The position numbers were made by a program, and so were the translations under genes. A stretch of 64,000 nucleotides of DNA from Geotoga petraea. GTDB lineage: Bacteria > Thermotogota > Thermotogae > Petrotogales > Petrotogaceae. The notes below the pieces were generated by a model. It searched no databases, was not told where the DNA came from, and was given only the letters and a program-made list of their open reading frames with translations. The stretch's first letter is position 1. Every line of letters starts with the position of its first letter. The stretch spans positions 1 through 64,000 of the forward strand of contig NZ_FMYV01000009.1 in assembly GCF_900102615.1 (NCBI RefSeq), in the 5' to 3' direction. Positions 18,798 through 27,244 of the stretch are shown in pieces.

Positions 18798-19313
18798 TTA
18801 TTTTTCTAAAATAAAGAACAATGAATTTCTCTTTGCTTGAACTTTTTTAAAATCATTCTTCCTTAATACTTTTTGTGAACCAATATTTTCTATATCTGTC
18901 TCGGCAATAAGTTTAGTTATATTCAAATTCTCTCTTATTATTTTTAGAAATAAATTAATAGCGTTAGTCATTATTCCCAAGTTCCAATAATTTTTGTTGA
19001 TCCCATAACCAATTTCATAATAATCAGAAAAAATTTTTTGATTCATTTTACCTTTCAAACTTATAGTACCCACTATTCTATTCTCTGGGTTATAAACTAT
19101 TGCACAAGTTGTGTGATCTTTGTAGTTCATTAAACCCATATTGATTTTATCTAATATATCTAACATAACTTCTTGGATTATTTTTGATTCTTGATTTCTA
19201 CTTTGAGATAAATTATATTTTATTTCTAATTTCTCAGGACTTTTTAGCAGCATTTTCCACTCTTTAAAATCTAAACATATTAGTTTTACTTTTTTGTTCT
19301 CTACTAAGTTCAT
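18798..19313 (-). CDS. GNAT family N-acetyltransferase (RimJ/RimL-like)
   Basis: A 171-residue acetyl-CoA-dependent acetyltransferase. The layout follows the RimJ/RimL group: a GTISLKG strand, YEIGYGINKNYWNLGIMTNA for the acetyl-CoA loop (the Q/RxxGxG/A pattern is replaced by a weaker NLGIMT form), and the closing ETDIENIGSQKVLRKNDF. Substrate is unknown. A gaggtc site precedes the ATG. Confidence 0.85.
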   Translation of the reverse strand: MNLVENKKVKLICLDFKEWKMLLKSPEKLEIKYNLSQSRNQESKIIQEVMLDILDKINMGLMNYKDHTTCAIVYNPENRIVGTISLKGKMNQKIFSDYYEIGYGINKNYWNLGIMTNAINLFLKIIRENLNITKLIAETDIENIGSQKVLRKNDFKKVQAKRNSLFFILEK

Positions 19314-19500
19314 TTATGACCTCCACGTTTTCTTTTATATAAAGTAAATTATAACAAAATAATCAAAATTAAGGAAGGTTTTTAAGCTTGCTTATTATTC
19401 ATTAATTATAATTAGAATATAATCGTGGGATTTTTAGAGAGGTATTTTTTAAAATGAAAAAAAATAGAAAAATAATATATAATATTATGGGGGCGATAAA

Positions 19501-20052
19501 ATGAACATTACTCAAAAAAATCTTGTTAAAGCATTTTTATTTTCGTCGAAAAATCAAAATCTTTATGATTATTTTTCATCACAAGCTAAAAAAGAAGGCT
19601 TGATAACAGTTCAAAAACTTTTTGAAGAATTTGCTTTGTATGAAAGATCACACGCAAAGAACTTCTTGAGACTAATTGAATCAAAAGAGATATCTGTTGA
19701 TTTTGATTACGATCATATTCCAATAAATAGTACAGTTGAGAATATTGAAAGCTTAATAAACGAGATTGAGAAGATAGAATATCTTTACGATGATTTTATA
19801 GAAGTTGCGAATAAAGAAAATCAAAATAAAGCATCAGCTAAGTTTTTAGCAATAAAAAAATCTCATGAATATAAGTTAACACAGTTGAAAAAGATTTTAT
19901 CACAGATAGAAGAAAATAAAATGTTTAAAAATAAAGAGAAAATTTTTTGGAAATGTTTAAAGTGTGGTTATATAATAGAAGGGGAAACACCTCCAGAATT
20001 ATGCCCAGCTTGTGGACATCCAAAAGGATATTTTGAAAAAATATTTTTATAA
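19501..20052 (+). CDS. rubrerythrin-like protein with degenerate diiron site
   Basis: A 183-residue protein with the rubrerythrin plan: a four-helix domain (about 1-135) and a C-terminal rubredoxin-like domain with Cys152, Cys155, Cys168 and Cys171. The first ExxH motif is kept as E48-R-S-H51. The helix-1 Glu of the GES motif is Ser (S15/S16), and the second ExxH reads Lys-Lys-Ser-His (119-122). A middle-helix ExxE may survive as E90/E93. Typical rubrerythrins reduce peroxide at the diiron site, so catalysis here is doubtful while the rubredoxin-like centre looks intact. It precedes a small conserved gene by 12 bases. Confidence 0.82.
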   Translation: MNITQKNLVKAFLFSSKNQNLYDYFSSQAKKEGLITVQKLFEEFALYERSHAKNFLRLIESKEISVDFDYDHIPINSTVENIESLINEIEKIEYLYDDFIEVANKENQNKASAKFLAIKKSHEYKLTQLKKILSQIEENKMFKNKEKIFWKCLKCGYIIEGETPPELCPACGHPKGYFEKIFL

Positions 20053-20064
20053 GGAGAGAGAGAA

Positions 20065-20295
20065 ATGAGTGGTTTAAGTGATTATCCTTTTAGCTATAAA
20101 TTAGGAAAAGAAGGGAAGGTTATGATCTTTTACAACGATAAGCAAGTAAAGGTCATAAATGGGAAAAAATCAAAATCTCTAATAGAGAAATTAGAACTGG
20201 CGAATGAAGATGAAGAACAGGTTATTTTGTCAAAAATAACTGGTAATTTTAAACGTGGAAATGAAAGAAAAGCAAAAACGAAAAAAGAAATATAA
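20065..20295 (+). CDS. small conserved hypothetical protein
   Basis: A 76-residue basic protein with a gagagag ribosome site and no membrane segment. The KVMIFYNDKQV strand and the ending ITGNFKRGNERK match, from memory, a small family of unknown function that often ends TGNFKRGNE. It lies 12 bases after the rubrerythrin-like gene and is followed by a terminator, so the two are probably one unit. Confidence 0.75.
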   Translation: MSGLSDYPFSYKLGKEGKVMIFYNDKQVKVINGKKSKSLIEKLELANEDEEQVILSKITGNFKRGNERKAKTKKEI

Positions 20296-20299
20296 AAAA

Positions 20300-20327
20300 A
20301 GAGTCTGCAAAGCAGACTCTTTTTTTT
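20300..20327 (+). terminator. terminator of the rubrerythrin-like unit
   Basis: The stem AGAGTCTGC/GCAGACTCT is followed by eight T. It abuts the 3' end of the convergent tRNA-Asn gene. Confidence 0.88.
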
Positions 20328-20401
20328 GGCTCCGGCTGAGAGATTTGAACTCCCGACCTAGTGGTTAACAGCCACCCGCTCTACCGCTGAGCTAAGCCGG
20401 A
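20327..20401 (-). tRNA. tRNA-Asn (anticodon GUU)
   Basis: On the minus strand the acceptor arms tccggct and agccgga pair over seven bases, followed by G and an encoded CCA. The anticodon loop ctgttaa gives GTT. The D arm carries agctcagcggtagagc and the T arm gggagttcaaatctc. Confidence 0.95.
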
Positions 20402-20418
20402 ATATATACCTGAAATAG

Positions 20419-20447
20419 ATTATAACACGAATCCCCAATAAAATCAA
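20419..20447 (-). promoter_or_regulatory. promoter of tRNA-Asn
   Basis: On the minus strand TTGATT (20442-20447), a 17-base spacer and TATAAT (20419-20424) sit about 18 bases before the mature tRNA 5' end. Confidence 0.8.
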
Positions 20448-20537
20448 GTTTTTTAAATTTTCATATATCCACCACGTAATAATTGCATTAGTGGTATTAT
20501 ATAAAAGAAGAAAAAATTTTAAAAGGAGAATCAGAAT

Positions 20538-21173
20538 ATGAAATGTCCGCTATGTGATTCAAAAAACGATAAATTTTTAAACCATAAAAACCGAAGTTTT
20601 TATCATTGCGATAATTGTGATGGGATATATGTTGACAAAGAAGATTATCTCGATGTTGAAGAAGAAAAGCAAAGATATTCAACACACAACAATACTATAG
20701 AAAACAAAGGGTATGTAAAAATGTTCCAAAGATTCTTGGACGATACTGTTAGAAAATTTTCTGATGATATAAACACAGTATTGGATTATGGCTGTGGCCC
20801 TGGACCTGTTTTAGCCGAGTTACTAAAAAAAGACGGTTTTGAGGTGGATTATTATGACCCAGTTTTTTACCCTGAAATTGACGAATCCAAAAAATACGAT
20901 TTGGTAACATGTACCGAGGTTTTTGAACATTTTCACAATCCAAAAGAGAACATAAAAAAGATTTTGAAAAAAATAAAAAAAGGTGGATATTTAGCTGTTA
21001 TGACCTATTTTCATGATGGAAAAGATGTTTTCAAAAACTGGTTTTACAAAGACGATCCAACTCACGTATTTTTTTATAACACAAATACTTTTAAATATAT
21101 TGCCGATGAATTTAATTTAGAAATTCTTTTTAACAATTCAACAAAACATGTTTTATTAAAAAAACCAGACTAA
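20538..21173 (+). CDS. zinc-ribbon class I SAM-dependent methyltransferase
   Basis: A 211-residue protein. An N-terminal zinc ribbon (CPLC near residue 3 and CDNC near residue 26) is followed by a Methyltransf_23-like domain with the SAM loop VLDYGCGPGPVLAEL (about residues 80-94), an acidic DYYDP strand and VFEHFHNP. Similar proteins methylate small or cell-envelope substrates; the target is unknown here. The ATG follows aaaggag. The stop codon lies in the loop of a terminator hairpin. Confidence 0.88.
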   Translation: MKCPLCDSKNDKFLNHKNRSFYHCDNCDGIYVDKEDYLDVEEEKQRYSTHNNTIENKGYVKMFQRFLDDTVRKFSDDINTVLDYGCGPGPVLAELLKKDGFEVDYYDPVFYPEIDESKKYDLVTCTEVFEHFHNPKENIKKILKKIKKGGYLAVMTYFHDGKDVFKNWFYKDDPTHVFFYNTNTFKYIADEFNLEILFNNSTKHVLLKKPD

Positions 21174-21187
21174 GTCTGGTTTTTTTA
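21161..21187. terminator. bidirectional terminator
   Basis: The 10-bp stem AAAACCAGAC/GTCTGGTTTT holds the methyltransferase TAA in its loop and continues into T. The convergent DUF4129-like gene ends at 21185. Confidence 0.85.
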
Positions 21188-22534
21188 ATATAGGTCTTCC
21201 ATTTGAATTATGATTTTATCTATTAATTTTTTAATTTGTTTGTCAGAATAATCTATTTCCTTTGTTCCATACTCTTTTTGTACAAATAAATCAGTCAATT
21301 CTTTAAACTCAGAACTTACAGGGACTGTTTCTAACAATTCATAAGGTGTAAGAAAAGAATACTCAGAATAAAAATTATTTCTTATAAATTTATATCCTTT
21401 GTCAATTAAATATATTCCTTCTTTATTGTAAACTTCTTTTTTTTCTTTTTCTATTTCTTTCTTTGTTTTTTGGTCTTTAGGTTTAGCTCTTTTAGACCTT
21501 ATTATAAAAAAGACAATAACAGATAATACAACTAAGGTAGTTAAAAGATAGTATCTGATTATATTTTCGATAATCTTTAAAGCAGATGTTTTTTCTTCAA
21601 AACTTAGATTAGCGTAATCATCGATATTATCGATGTTATCCTGTGCTTTTAATATTGTCCTGTATATTAAGTTGCTTTCTATTTTTTCTTGGGTTAGTCC
21701 CGTACCATCGTCAGGGCTATAAGGTTTTAAATCGTTAAAATCAAACGCCAATATAGTGAATATAGAAAGAATCACAAAGAAAATGGATATAGCGGAATAA
21801 ATTAAAGCTTTTCTGTTTTCATACATTTTGTGGTAAAAGAATATCCAAAGCAGTGTGAACAAAGCTACCAAAAGTATCAAACTCTGATAAATCATCAAAT
21901 CTTGAGGTTCTTGTGATGATTGATATTCTCCTTGATTTGAAATAGAGATATTGTTTTTTGAGCTATTAGTTTCTTCTGGAATATTTTTGTTCTCTTGTAC
22001 ATTGTTTTTATTGCTTTCGGGTAAAAATTTTTCCTCTACAACTTCTTCCTGAGTAAGATTTTGTTTTTCTAAACTGTTGAATATTATAAAATTTTCATTA
22101 AAAAAGCTTAGTAGTAAAACTGGTATTAACAAGTATAAAAATATTTTTTTCTTCTCTTTTACATAGCTGAAAATCAAAATCCCTGCTAAAGTGATTATAC
22201 TAATGATGAAATTTATGTTCATCATGAAATTATAATAAATTGCCATCGCTGTTATATAAGATATTATCCGCATTGGTGAAGAATTTTTTGATATTTGCAA
22301 TAAAATAATTATTATTAGCATGTTAATAGCCGATAGAGATGGAATACTGGTTAAAAGAGTTATTATTAAATATGATAAATTCAATACTATGTTCAAGGGA
22401 AAATTCTTCCACACATATATTACAAGCGACATACCCAAAAAATAGTAATTGAAATTGCTGTAATCAAAAAAGCTAAGAATTATTAATAAAGGAAATATCC
22501 AATTTAACACTATTTTTTCTATTTTATTAGACAC
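21185..22534 (-). CDS. membrane protein of the MoxR/DUF58 operon, DUF4129-like C-terminus
   Basis: A 449-residue membrane protein with about five hydrophobic segments in the first 170 residues, a polar Glu/Asn/Ser-rich loop, two further helices (about 215-260) and one near 330-350. A cytoplasmic C-terminal helical part (FLTPYELLETV, then FVQKEYGTKEIDYSD) resembles DUF4129. In many bacteria the third gene of such operons is a TgpA-like transglutaminase with this C-terminus; here no Cys-His-Asp transglutaminase core is visible. It overlaps the DUF58 gene by 8 bases. Confidence 0.7.
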   Translation of the reverse strand: MSNKIEKIVLNWIFPLLIILSFFDYSNFNYYFLGMSLVIYVWKNFPLNIVLNLSYLIITLLTSIPSLSAINMLIIIILLQISKNSSPMRIISYITAMAIYYNFMMNINFIISIITLAGILIFSYVKEKKKIFLYLLIPVLLLSFFNENFIIFNSLEKQNLTQEEVVEEKFLPESNKNNVQENKNIPEETNSSKNNISISNQGEYQSSQEPQDLMIYQSLILLVALFTLLWIFFYHKMYENRKALIYSAISIFFVILSIFTILAFDFNDLKPYSPDDGTGLTQEKIESNLIYRTILKAQDNIDNIDDYANLSFEEKTSALKIIENIIRYYLLTTLVVLSVIVFFIIRSKRAKPKDQKTKKEIEKEKKEVYNKEGIYLIDKGYKFIRNNFYSEYSFLTPYELLETVPVSSEFKELTDLFVQKEYGTKEIDYSDKQIKKLIDKIIIQMEDLY

Positions 22535-23768
22535 TTTGGAACACCTCTATTAGAGTATCATTAAAAGATACCAACCTCACAATTATATTGTTCTCTTCCA
22601 GAATTCTCGCTGATTTTTCTAAATCCTTCATCTCTTTTCTGAATGTTGTGTAAACATCTGCGTCGCTTTCCCAAACTTCTTTAAACCCTTGTGGGATGAG
22701 AAATACAATAACTTTTGCGGAAGAACTCTTTACTTTTATAATTTCTGGTAGACTGTTTTCGTCTAAAAATTGTGAAATGATTATAACAGTATCTTCAACA
22801 GTCATATAAGGGATCTCTTCTAACATTAGAGAATCGAGATCGTTTTCGGAGCTCATTTCTCCTTGCACATCAGAAAACTCGTTGAAATACATCTCCAAGT
22901 TGTTTCCTTTTAATTTCTTGATTTTTTTTGCGTTTATGGTGACGTTTAAAGATTCTTTTCTTTCACAGAATAGTTTTATAAGCCCTAAAGAAGCTTTTAT
23001 TGCATAATTTTCGTAAATATTTCTCAAATCTTTCCAAATCAAATTGTTTATTGGTGACTTTTTTGAAATGTTCAAATCTGTGAACATATAAATTTTTCCA
23101 GTAGAGGTATAGTTGAATTTTTTAACCATAAGTTTATCCATCTTGGCTGTTGCTTTCCAATGAATTCTATTCATCGGTTCTCCGTTATATTCATCTATTT
23201 TATCTATATAAGTCGTGTCTTCCAATATGTTGTATTTAGATTTTCTTTCTGGGAGTAGCCTTTTTATCTCTTCTTTATCGAATTCCACTTTTGAATAATC
23301 GTGCAGAATTTTTATGCTCTGATTGTTTTCTACTTCTCTGTTTATTTCATATAAAAAATAATTGTTTAAGAGCGTTATGAAAGTATTACCATAATGATGT
23401 TCACCAGATGTGTTGAAATACATTCTGAATCTATATTCTTTTTCTTCCTCAGGCTCCAACTCCAGATCTACTTTTTTTGGAGTAACAGACATTACTTTTG
23501 AAGCTGGACTAATTTTTACGTTGATTTTTGTTTTTTCAACATTTTTAATTTTTACAGCGAGATAAAAACCTTCTTTTTTAAAAGCACTTTTGTATTCTGG
23601 TATAATTTCAATTTTTAAATTCTTAATAGCTTTATATTTTTTTGAATAATCCCACCAAAGAAAGATCGAAAAAATAAATAAAGCTATTGAAAAATAGTTG
23701 AAAACTATAATGTTTAGCGCTATTGAAAAAGCTGTTAATGCCAAAAGTGTGTTGTTATTTTTTGTCAT
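22527..23768 (-). CDS. DUF58 family protein
   Basis: A 413-residue protein. Two N-terminal membrane helices (about residues 7-45) precede a beta-rich region and a DUF58 core with NRIHWKATAKMDKLMVKKF near residue 205, the family hallmark. DUF58 proteins are von-Willebrand-like partners of MoxR ATPases, probably in assembly or activation of envelope complexes. It overlaps the MoxR gene at one base. Confidence 0.88.
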   Translation of the reverse strand: MTKNNNTLLALTAFSIALNIIVFNYFSIALFIFSIFLWWDYSKKYKAIKNLKIEIIPEYKSAFKKEGFYLAVKIKNVEKTKINVKISPASKVMSVTPKKVDLELEPEEEKEYRFRMYFNTSGEHHYGNTFITLLNNYFLYEINREVENNQSIKILHDYSKVEFDKEEIKRLLPERKSKYNILEDTTYIDKIDEYNGEPMNRIHWKATAKMDKLMVKKFNYTSTGKIYMFTDLNISKKSPINNLIWKDLRNIYENYAIKASLGLIKLFCERKESLNVTINAKKIKKLKGNNLEMYFNEFSDVQGEMSSENDLDSLMLEEIPYMTVEDTVIIISQFLDENSLPEIIKVKSSSAKVIVFLIPQGFKEVWESDADVYTTFRKEMKDLEKSARILEENNIIVRLVSFNDTLIEVFQSV

Positions 23769-24700
23769 TAAACCACCACTTGAACTTCATCGATTATTCT
23801 CCTTATAACTTCAATTTGTTCAACACCCTTAATCTTTGCTTCGGGATTCAATATAATTCTATGGCTTAGTACATATTCAGCGATTTCTTTTATATCATCT
23901 GGTATAACAAAGTCTCTATTTTTTATAGCCGCAAAGCTTTTAGATAGTTTCATAAGGGCTAACGAACCTCTTGGACTTGCACCAACTCTGATATCTTTAT
24001 GATTTCTTGTTTTGTTTATAACTCTTATTATATAATTTTTCACTTCTTCAGAAACGGTTATATCTTTTATTTCATCTTTTGATTTATCTATTTCTTCATC
24101 ATTTGCAACGGAGCTAATACTGTTTATAGGATGGCTTTTTTGTTGAGAATTGAGCATATTTATCTCTTCAGATGTTTCTGGATAACCAATGGACATTCTC
24201 ACCATGAATCTGTCCATTTGGGCTTCGGGTAAAGGAAATGTTCCTTCGTATTCAATAGGGTTTTGAGTTGATATTATGAAAAAATCATCACTCAACCTAT
24301 GTGTAGTCCCATCTATAGAAACTTGATTTTCAGCGAGAGCTTCTAACAAAGCTGACTGAGTTCTTGGTGTTGCCCTGTTGATTTCGTCTCCCAAAAGAAT
24401 ATCAGTGAAAACTGGACCTTTTTTTAGTTCAAAATCGTTTTTTTCTCTGTTGTAAATATTCAAACCAGTTAAATCAGAAGGCATTAAATCTGGAGTGAAC
24501 TGTATTCTTTTAAAATCTAAGTTTAGAGTTTTTGCAAAAGCCCTTGATAACATGGTTTTTCCAGTTCCAGGTAAATCTTCTAAAAGAATGTGGCCTTCTG
24601 CCAAAAAGACTGCCGTTATCATTTCAATTTTTTCGTTTTTCCCTTTTATAACTTTTGAGACGTTTTCAATTATTTTTTTTGTGAGTTTTGACGATTCCAT
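23768..24700 (-). CDS. MoxR family AAA+ ATPase
   Basis: A 310-residue chaperone-like ATPase. The Walker A is GHILLEDLPGTGKTML (about residues 33-48), the Walker B LLGDEINRATPRTQSALLEA, followed by a sensor STQNPIEYEGTFPLPEAQ and the arginine segment VGASPRGSLALMKL. A longer frame begins at 24751, but a ggaggtgcttt ribosome site places the start at ATG 24700. It is first in the MoxR-DUF58-DUF4129 operon. Confidence 0.93.
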   Translation of the reverse strand: MESSKLTKKIIENVSKVIKGKNEKIEMITAVFLAEGHILLEDLPGTGKTMLSRAFAKTLNLDFKRIQFTPDLMPSDLTGLNIYNREKNDFELKKGPVFTDILLGDEINRATPRTQSALLEALAENQVSIDGTTHRLSDDFFIISTQNPIEYEGTFPLPEAQMDRFMVRMSIGYPETSEEINMLNSQQKSHPINSISSVANDEEIDKSKDEIKDITVSEEVKNYIIRVINKTRNHKDIRVGASPRGSLALMKLSKSFAAIKNRDFVIPDDIKEIAEYVLSHRIILNPEAKIKGVEQIEVIRRIIDEVQVVV

Positions 24701-24759
24701 AAAGCACCTCCAAGTACTAACAATTATAAGATTTCTATAACATTTTAGCATACTTTACA

Positions 24760-24786
24760 TAAAAAAGCTCCCCAAATGGGGAGCAG
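24760..24786 (-). terminator. terminator of mscS
   Basis: The stem GCTCCCC/GGGGAGC is followed on the minus strand by six T. It separates the mechanosensitive channel from the downstream MoxR operon. Confidence 0.85.
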
Positions 24787-24815
24787 TTAAAACTCGAATT
24801 ATTTTCTAAAAATTT

Positions 24816-25619
24816 TTATTGATTCATCATGTGTAAGTCTATTTGTGTAAATGGTATTGTAAGACCTTTTTCATCAAATTCTTTTTTGATTATCTTCGCT
24901 AATTCGTTTTTAGAAGAGAAGAAATCAGGCCTTTTTACCCAGTATCTAACAATAAAATCTATTGAAGAACTTCCATATTTCTGAAATAATACTGCAGGTT
25001 GATGGTCGTCGTCTATATATTTCATTTCAAAATTGTTTATAATTTCATTTAGTAATTCCATTGCTTTTGGTATGTCATCATCATAACTTATTCCAACTGA
25101 TATTTCATTTCTTCTTATGTCTTCTGGCCAGTAGTGAATTATACTTGAATTCCATACGACCGTATTTGGTATGTCTATCATTTGGCCATCCCAAGTTTTT
25201 AGTTTTAAATGGTTTAGATTTATTTCTATTATAGATCCAGAATAATTATTTATTTCTACAGCTTCTCCCTCGACTACCAATTTGTTCATCATTATTAATA
25301 TCCCATCTATCAAATTTCCTAAAGGCTCTTTAACAGCTAAACCTATTACAATACCACTAACTCCTAAGCCAGCAACCATAGGGCCTAAATTTTTGAATAA
25401 TACAGAAATAATGATGAAAGCAGCAATTATATACATTGCTAAATTTATCAATGTTTTCATCGTTTTTTTATATTGAAATTTAATTTTTTTGGTTTTTTCT
25501 GATAACCTTATTATGGTGTTATATATGATATTTCCAACAATTTTTGCGATTACAAAAATAAGTATACTTAATCCAATTCTTATTCCCCAATCAATTGCAA
25601 CATCTACATAATTTTCCAC
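24816..25619 (-). CDS. mscS: small-conductance mechanosensitive channel (MscS family)
   Basis: A 267-residue inner-membrane channel that releases solutes on hypo-osmotic shock. Three membrane helices lie in residues 10-100; the pore helix carries the Gly/Ala-rich GLGVSGIVIGLAVKEPLGN. The MscS beta domain follows (GEAVEINNYSGSI, then IDIPNTVVWNSSI). It has an aaggag-like site upstream and is separated from isoaspartyl dipeptidase by an unusual 340-base region. Confidence 0.92.
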   Translation of the reverse strand: MENYVDVAIDWGIRIGLSILIFVIAKIVGNIIYNTIIRLSEKTKKIKFQYKKTMKTLINLAMYIIAAFIIISVLFKNLGPMVAGLGVSGIVIGLAVKEPLGNLIDGILIMMNKLVVEGEAVEINNYSGSIIEINLNHLKLKTWDGQMIDIPNTVVWNSSIIHYWPEDIRRNEISVGISYDDDIPKAMELLNEIINNFEMKYIDDDHQPAVLFQKYGSSSIDFIVRYWVKRPDFFSSKNELAKIIKKEFDEKGLTIPFTQIDLHMMNQ

Positions 25620-25691
25620 AAGTAATCCCTCCTATTAAAAAATATTTATAACATATTATAACATATAAGTAAAAAAACATTTTAACAAATA

Positions 25692-25840
25692 AAAAAAGAA
25701 GGCTAAAGCCTTCTTTTTTATCCTAAAGGAGTCTACCAGAACCCCAGGAGGTGCTTATGAACTTTCAGTTTTGGAAGAAATATAGCTCATGGGAGGAAAA
25801 CGGTTATGTTACAGTGTAAACTGAATCATATCTCATTTTC
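25692..25840 (-). ncRNA. candidate small RNA with three anti-Shine-Dalgarno segments
   Basis: The minus strand has a promoter-like pair upstream and a terminator hairpin (about 25696-25715, AAGAAGGC/GCCTTCTT, then six T) at the end, framing about 150 bases. Within lie CCTCCC (25791-25796), CACCTCCT (25746-25753), identical to the 16S rRNA anti-Shine-Dalgarno, and CTCCTTT (25725-25731). TTCAGTTT can pair with AAACTGAA around the first segment. Read on the plus strand, the same motifs are ribosome sites before tiny frames (25757-25819, 20 codons), so the coding strand is uncertain. It may instead be the leader of mscS. Confidence 0.4.
25757..25819 (+). CDS. possible 20-residue micropeptide
   Basis: A perfect AGGAGGTG ribosome site five bases before an ATG opens a 20-codon frame rich in aromatic residues (Phe, Trp, Tyr) and ending in TAA. 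A second ggaggaaaa-ATG follows at 25803. No plus-strand promoter or terminator is evident, and the antisense RNA reading explains the same motifs, so this is a weak call. Confidence 0.2.
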   Translation: MNFQFWKKYSSWEENGYVTV

Positions 25841-25846
25841 ATTTTT

Positions 25847-25874
25847 ATTTTACCACATAATAAAATAAAATCAA
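25847..25874 (-). promoter_or_regulatory. putative promoter of the 25.7-kb candidate RNA
   Basis: On the minus strand TTGATT (25869-25874), a 16-base spacer and TAAAAT (25847-25852). It could drive either a free small RNA or an mscS leader. The remaining bases to 25960 hold nothing else recognised. Confidence 0.45.
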
Positions 25875-25960
25875 TCCAACATTCTCAATGATTTACGGTG
25901 TTTTGTGATAAATAAGGTTGAATATAATAAAAAATTCTCTTTATTCTAAGAAATGGAATT

Positions 25961-27124
25961 TTATACAATAACTTTTGGGTTATATAAAATATCTTTGTTC
26001 TCCATCATTATACGGCCGTTTGCGACATAATAATTGATAGATAAGTCTTTTTTATCCAACAAAATAATATCCGCATCAAAATCTTTATGTATTTTCCCTT
26101 TGTTTTTGAGTTTTAAATTGTCTGCAGGATTACTCGTAGCAGTTTTTAAAGCCGTTGATAAATCAATATTTTCACTTTTAACCATATCTTTTATCTCTTC
26201 ATATACAGACTTTACTTTCCCAACTTTTAAACCTATATTGTTTCCTTCTTTATCAAAAACAGGTAAACTCCCTTGTCCATCAGAAGTGATAGAAATATTA
26301 TCTATTGGTACTTTGTTTTCAAGTAGATATTTAACTGCTTTAGAACATTTTTTTTCTCCAGCATCTATTATTTCTTTTGTCGAAGATGCTGTGATGTCTA
26401 TCAACCCCCCTAAAGAAGCAAACTCAATTGCTGAATCAAGAATTTTTTCGTTTCTTGACATGTGAGTGGGAATAAATTGTTTTATAGGAATATCGGTTCT
26501 TTTAATTACTTCTAAAATTGGCTTTAAAAGGTCTTTCCCCCCTCCAACATGGACGTTTACTTTTCCAGATTTACCAGATAACATACCTGCTACTCTGGCT
26601 TTTGTTGCAAGAATTTTAAGTTCATAAAAACTTGGATATGAAGATCTGTGGTCAGAAATTGCAAGCTCTCCAACTCCAATGATTTCCTCGATAAACATAA
26701 TGTCTTTCTCGATAGAATCAGTTAGCGTTATAGTTGGAACATGATAGTTTCCGGTATATACCCAGCAGGAGAACCCATTATCTTTAACTGATTTAGCTTT
26801 TGCTATTAGATCTTCCATAGTTCTGGAAATTCCATCGGTTCCCAAAGTACCAATAACAGTTGTAATTCCACCTTTTATCATATCTATCTCGTTCAATTCA
26901 GGAGTTCTGGTATTAAAACCACCTTCTCCCCCACCCCCGGTGATATGAACATGTGAATCAATTAACCCAGGAATAGCAATTAAATTTCTTCCATCTATAA
27001 TTTTTGTGTCATAATCAATATTAATATCTTCGTCAATAGCAATGAACTTATTTCCCGCAATCAATATGTCTTTCTTCCCTAAAAATTTTGGGGAATATAC
27101 TTGGATGTTTTTTATCAGTATCAT
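25961..27124 (-). CDS. iadA: isoaspartyl dipeptidase
   Basis: A 387-residue zinc amidohydrolase that cleaves beta-aspartyl dipeptides left by damaged proteins. HVHITGGGGEGGFNTRTPE near residue 58 is the IadA signature, the first two His being metal ligands. SDHRSSYP and HVGGG carry substrate and metal residues, THMSR another ligand set, and ITSDGQGS holds the catalytic Asp. A gaggtg site precedes the ATG. It stands alone between the candidate RNA and the divergent TPR gene. Confidence 0.92.
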   Translation of the reverse strand: MILIKNIQVYSPKFLGKKDILIAGNKFIAIDEDINIDYDTKIIDGRNLIAIPGLIDSHVHITGGGGEGGFNTRTPELNEIDMIKGGITTVIGTLGTDGISRTMEDLIAKAKSVKDNGFSCWVYTGNYHVPTITLTDSIEKDIMFIEEIIGVGELAISDHRSSYPSFYELKILATKARVAGMLSGKSGKVNVHVGGGKDLLKPILEVIKRTDIPIKQFIPTHMSRNEKILDSAIEFASLGGLIDITASSTKEIIDAGEKKCSKAVKYLLENKVPIDNISITSDGQGSLPVFDKEGNNIGLKVGKVKSVYEEIKDMVKSENIDLSTALKTATSNPADNLKLKNKGKIHKDFDADIILLDKKDLSINYYVANGRIMMENKDILYNPKVIV

Positions 27125-27244
27125 TTTTTATCACCTCGATTTTATTTTAACATAAATTTATAAAATTGGAATTGATTTATTAACATATTTTTTTAGCTTA
27201 ATAAAAATGATATAATAGAGTAGACAGATAAAGGAGGCTTGAAA

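Noticed and set aside
25692-25840. Known riboswitch or 6S/SRP RNA
   Set aside because: I looked for c-di-AMP, fluoride, purine, preQ1 and SRP RNA signatures. Only short chance resemblances were found, none with the full conserved core.
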